Origin: an uncultured Acidimicrobium sp.
Lineage (GTDB): Bacteria; Actinomycetota; Acidimicrobiia; Acidimicrobiales; Ilumatobacteraceae
Direction: 5' to 3'
Length of the DNA: 14,073 nucleotides
NCBI GenBank assembly: GCA_903850275.1
Contig: CAINLH010000142.1
Span: forward strand, 1 to 14,073
Under the pieces are notes generated by a model. The model was given only the letters and a program-made list of their open reading frames with translations, had not been told where the DNA came from and searched no databases. Position numbers and translations under genes: made by a program. Position 1 is the first letter of the stretch. The number at the start of each line of letters is the position of its first letter. This document shows positions 13,996 through 14,073 of this stretch, piece after piece.

Positions 13996-14073
13996 TTATT
14001 TGTCGCGTGCCGCTATAAACGCAGCAACACAAGTATCAATGTCGGCCTTGGTGTGTGTTGCGCACACTTGCAC
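13996..14073 (-). CDS. C-terminal end of a 2-amino-3-ketobutyrate CoA ligase (glycine C-acetyltransferase)-like protein, partial
   Basis: Only the last 25 codons are in the window; the gene continues past the right edge. The minus-strand reading is VQVCATHTKADIDTCVAAFI followed by AARDK and TAA. The AxHTKxDID...AF pattern is the C-terminus of the alpha-oxoamine synthase family, best matching 2-amino-3-ketobutyrate CoA ligase (Kbl), the PLP enzyme that splits 2-amino-3-ketobutyrate into glycine and acetyl-CoA in threonine breakdown. 8-amino-7-oxononanoate synthase ends similarly and cannot be excluded. It is convergent with the dehydrogenase gene with 16 nt between stops and no hairpin in the gap. 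Confidence 0.6.
   Translation of the reverse strand: MQVCATHTKADIDTCVAAFIAARDK

Overview
The window reads as a compact stretch of an actinobacterial chromosome. Protein style (DUF3556-like membrane protein, FadE/FadD-like enzymes), intermediate GC, tiny intergenic gaps, stop codons shared by convergent genes and several TAnnnT boxes 6-7 nt from a start codon fit a small-genome aquatic member of the Acidimicrobiia (Ilumatobacter-like). That placement is inference from style, not from a marker gene. No RNA gene, CRISPR array, insertion sequence or phage gene was seen.

Region 1 (2-6125, all +) is the end of a branched-chain-amino-acid-type (HAAT/Liv) ABC transporter operon. It holds the 3' part of a LivG-type ATPase, a LivF-type ATPase with an unusual charged tail, a large polytopic membrane protein (probably DUF3556), a phytoene-desaturase/PYROXD2-like FAD oxidoreductase, and, after a 117-nt gap, the lipoprotein substrate-binding component. 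The permeases and the LivG Walker A motif should lie upstream of the window. A 17-bp stem with a GCAA loop closes the region.

Region 2 (6185-9331) holds an acyl-CoA synthetase (-) divergent from an ACAD10/11-type acyl-CoA dehydrogenase (+), then a 48-residue single-pass membrane protein (+).

Region 3 (9328-13979) holds an acyl-CoA carboxylase carboxyltransferase (-), an HMG-CoA-lyase-family enzyme (+), an enoyl-CoA hydratase/isomerase (-) and an MCAD-like acyl-CoA dehydrogenase (+), in strictly alternating orientation. The set resembles the lower leucine/isovalerate pathway (3-methylcrotonyl-CoA carboxylase, methylglutaconyl-CoA hydratase, HMG-CoA lyase). However, the biotin-carrying subunit is absent, the dehydrogenase has MCAD rather than isovaleryl-CoA dehydrogenase active-site residues, the lyase has Ser where the family has its loop Cys, and the hydratase lacks one of the two crotonase glutamates. 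The last 78 bases are the C-terminus of a 2-amino-3-ketobutyrate CoA ligase-like gene (-).

Taken together, the window looks like an uptake-and-acyl-CoA-catabolism locus: a periplasmic-binding-protein importer, a CoA ligase and beta-oxidation-type enzymes that would feed acetyl-CoA and acetoacetate into central metabolism. Leucine or isovalerate is the simplest substrate guess, but the residue changes leave room for another branched, hydroxylated or isoprenoid-derived acid. The least explained part is the pair DUF3556-like membrane protein plus FAD oxidoreductase placed inside the transporter operon.
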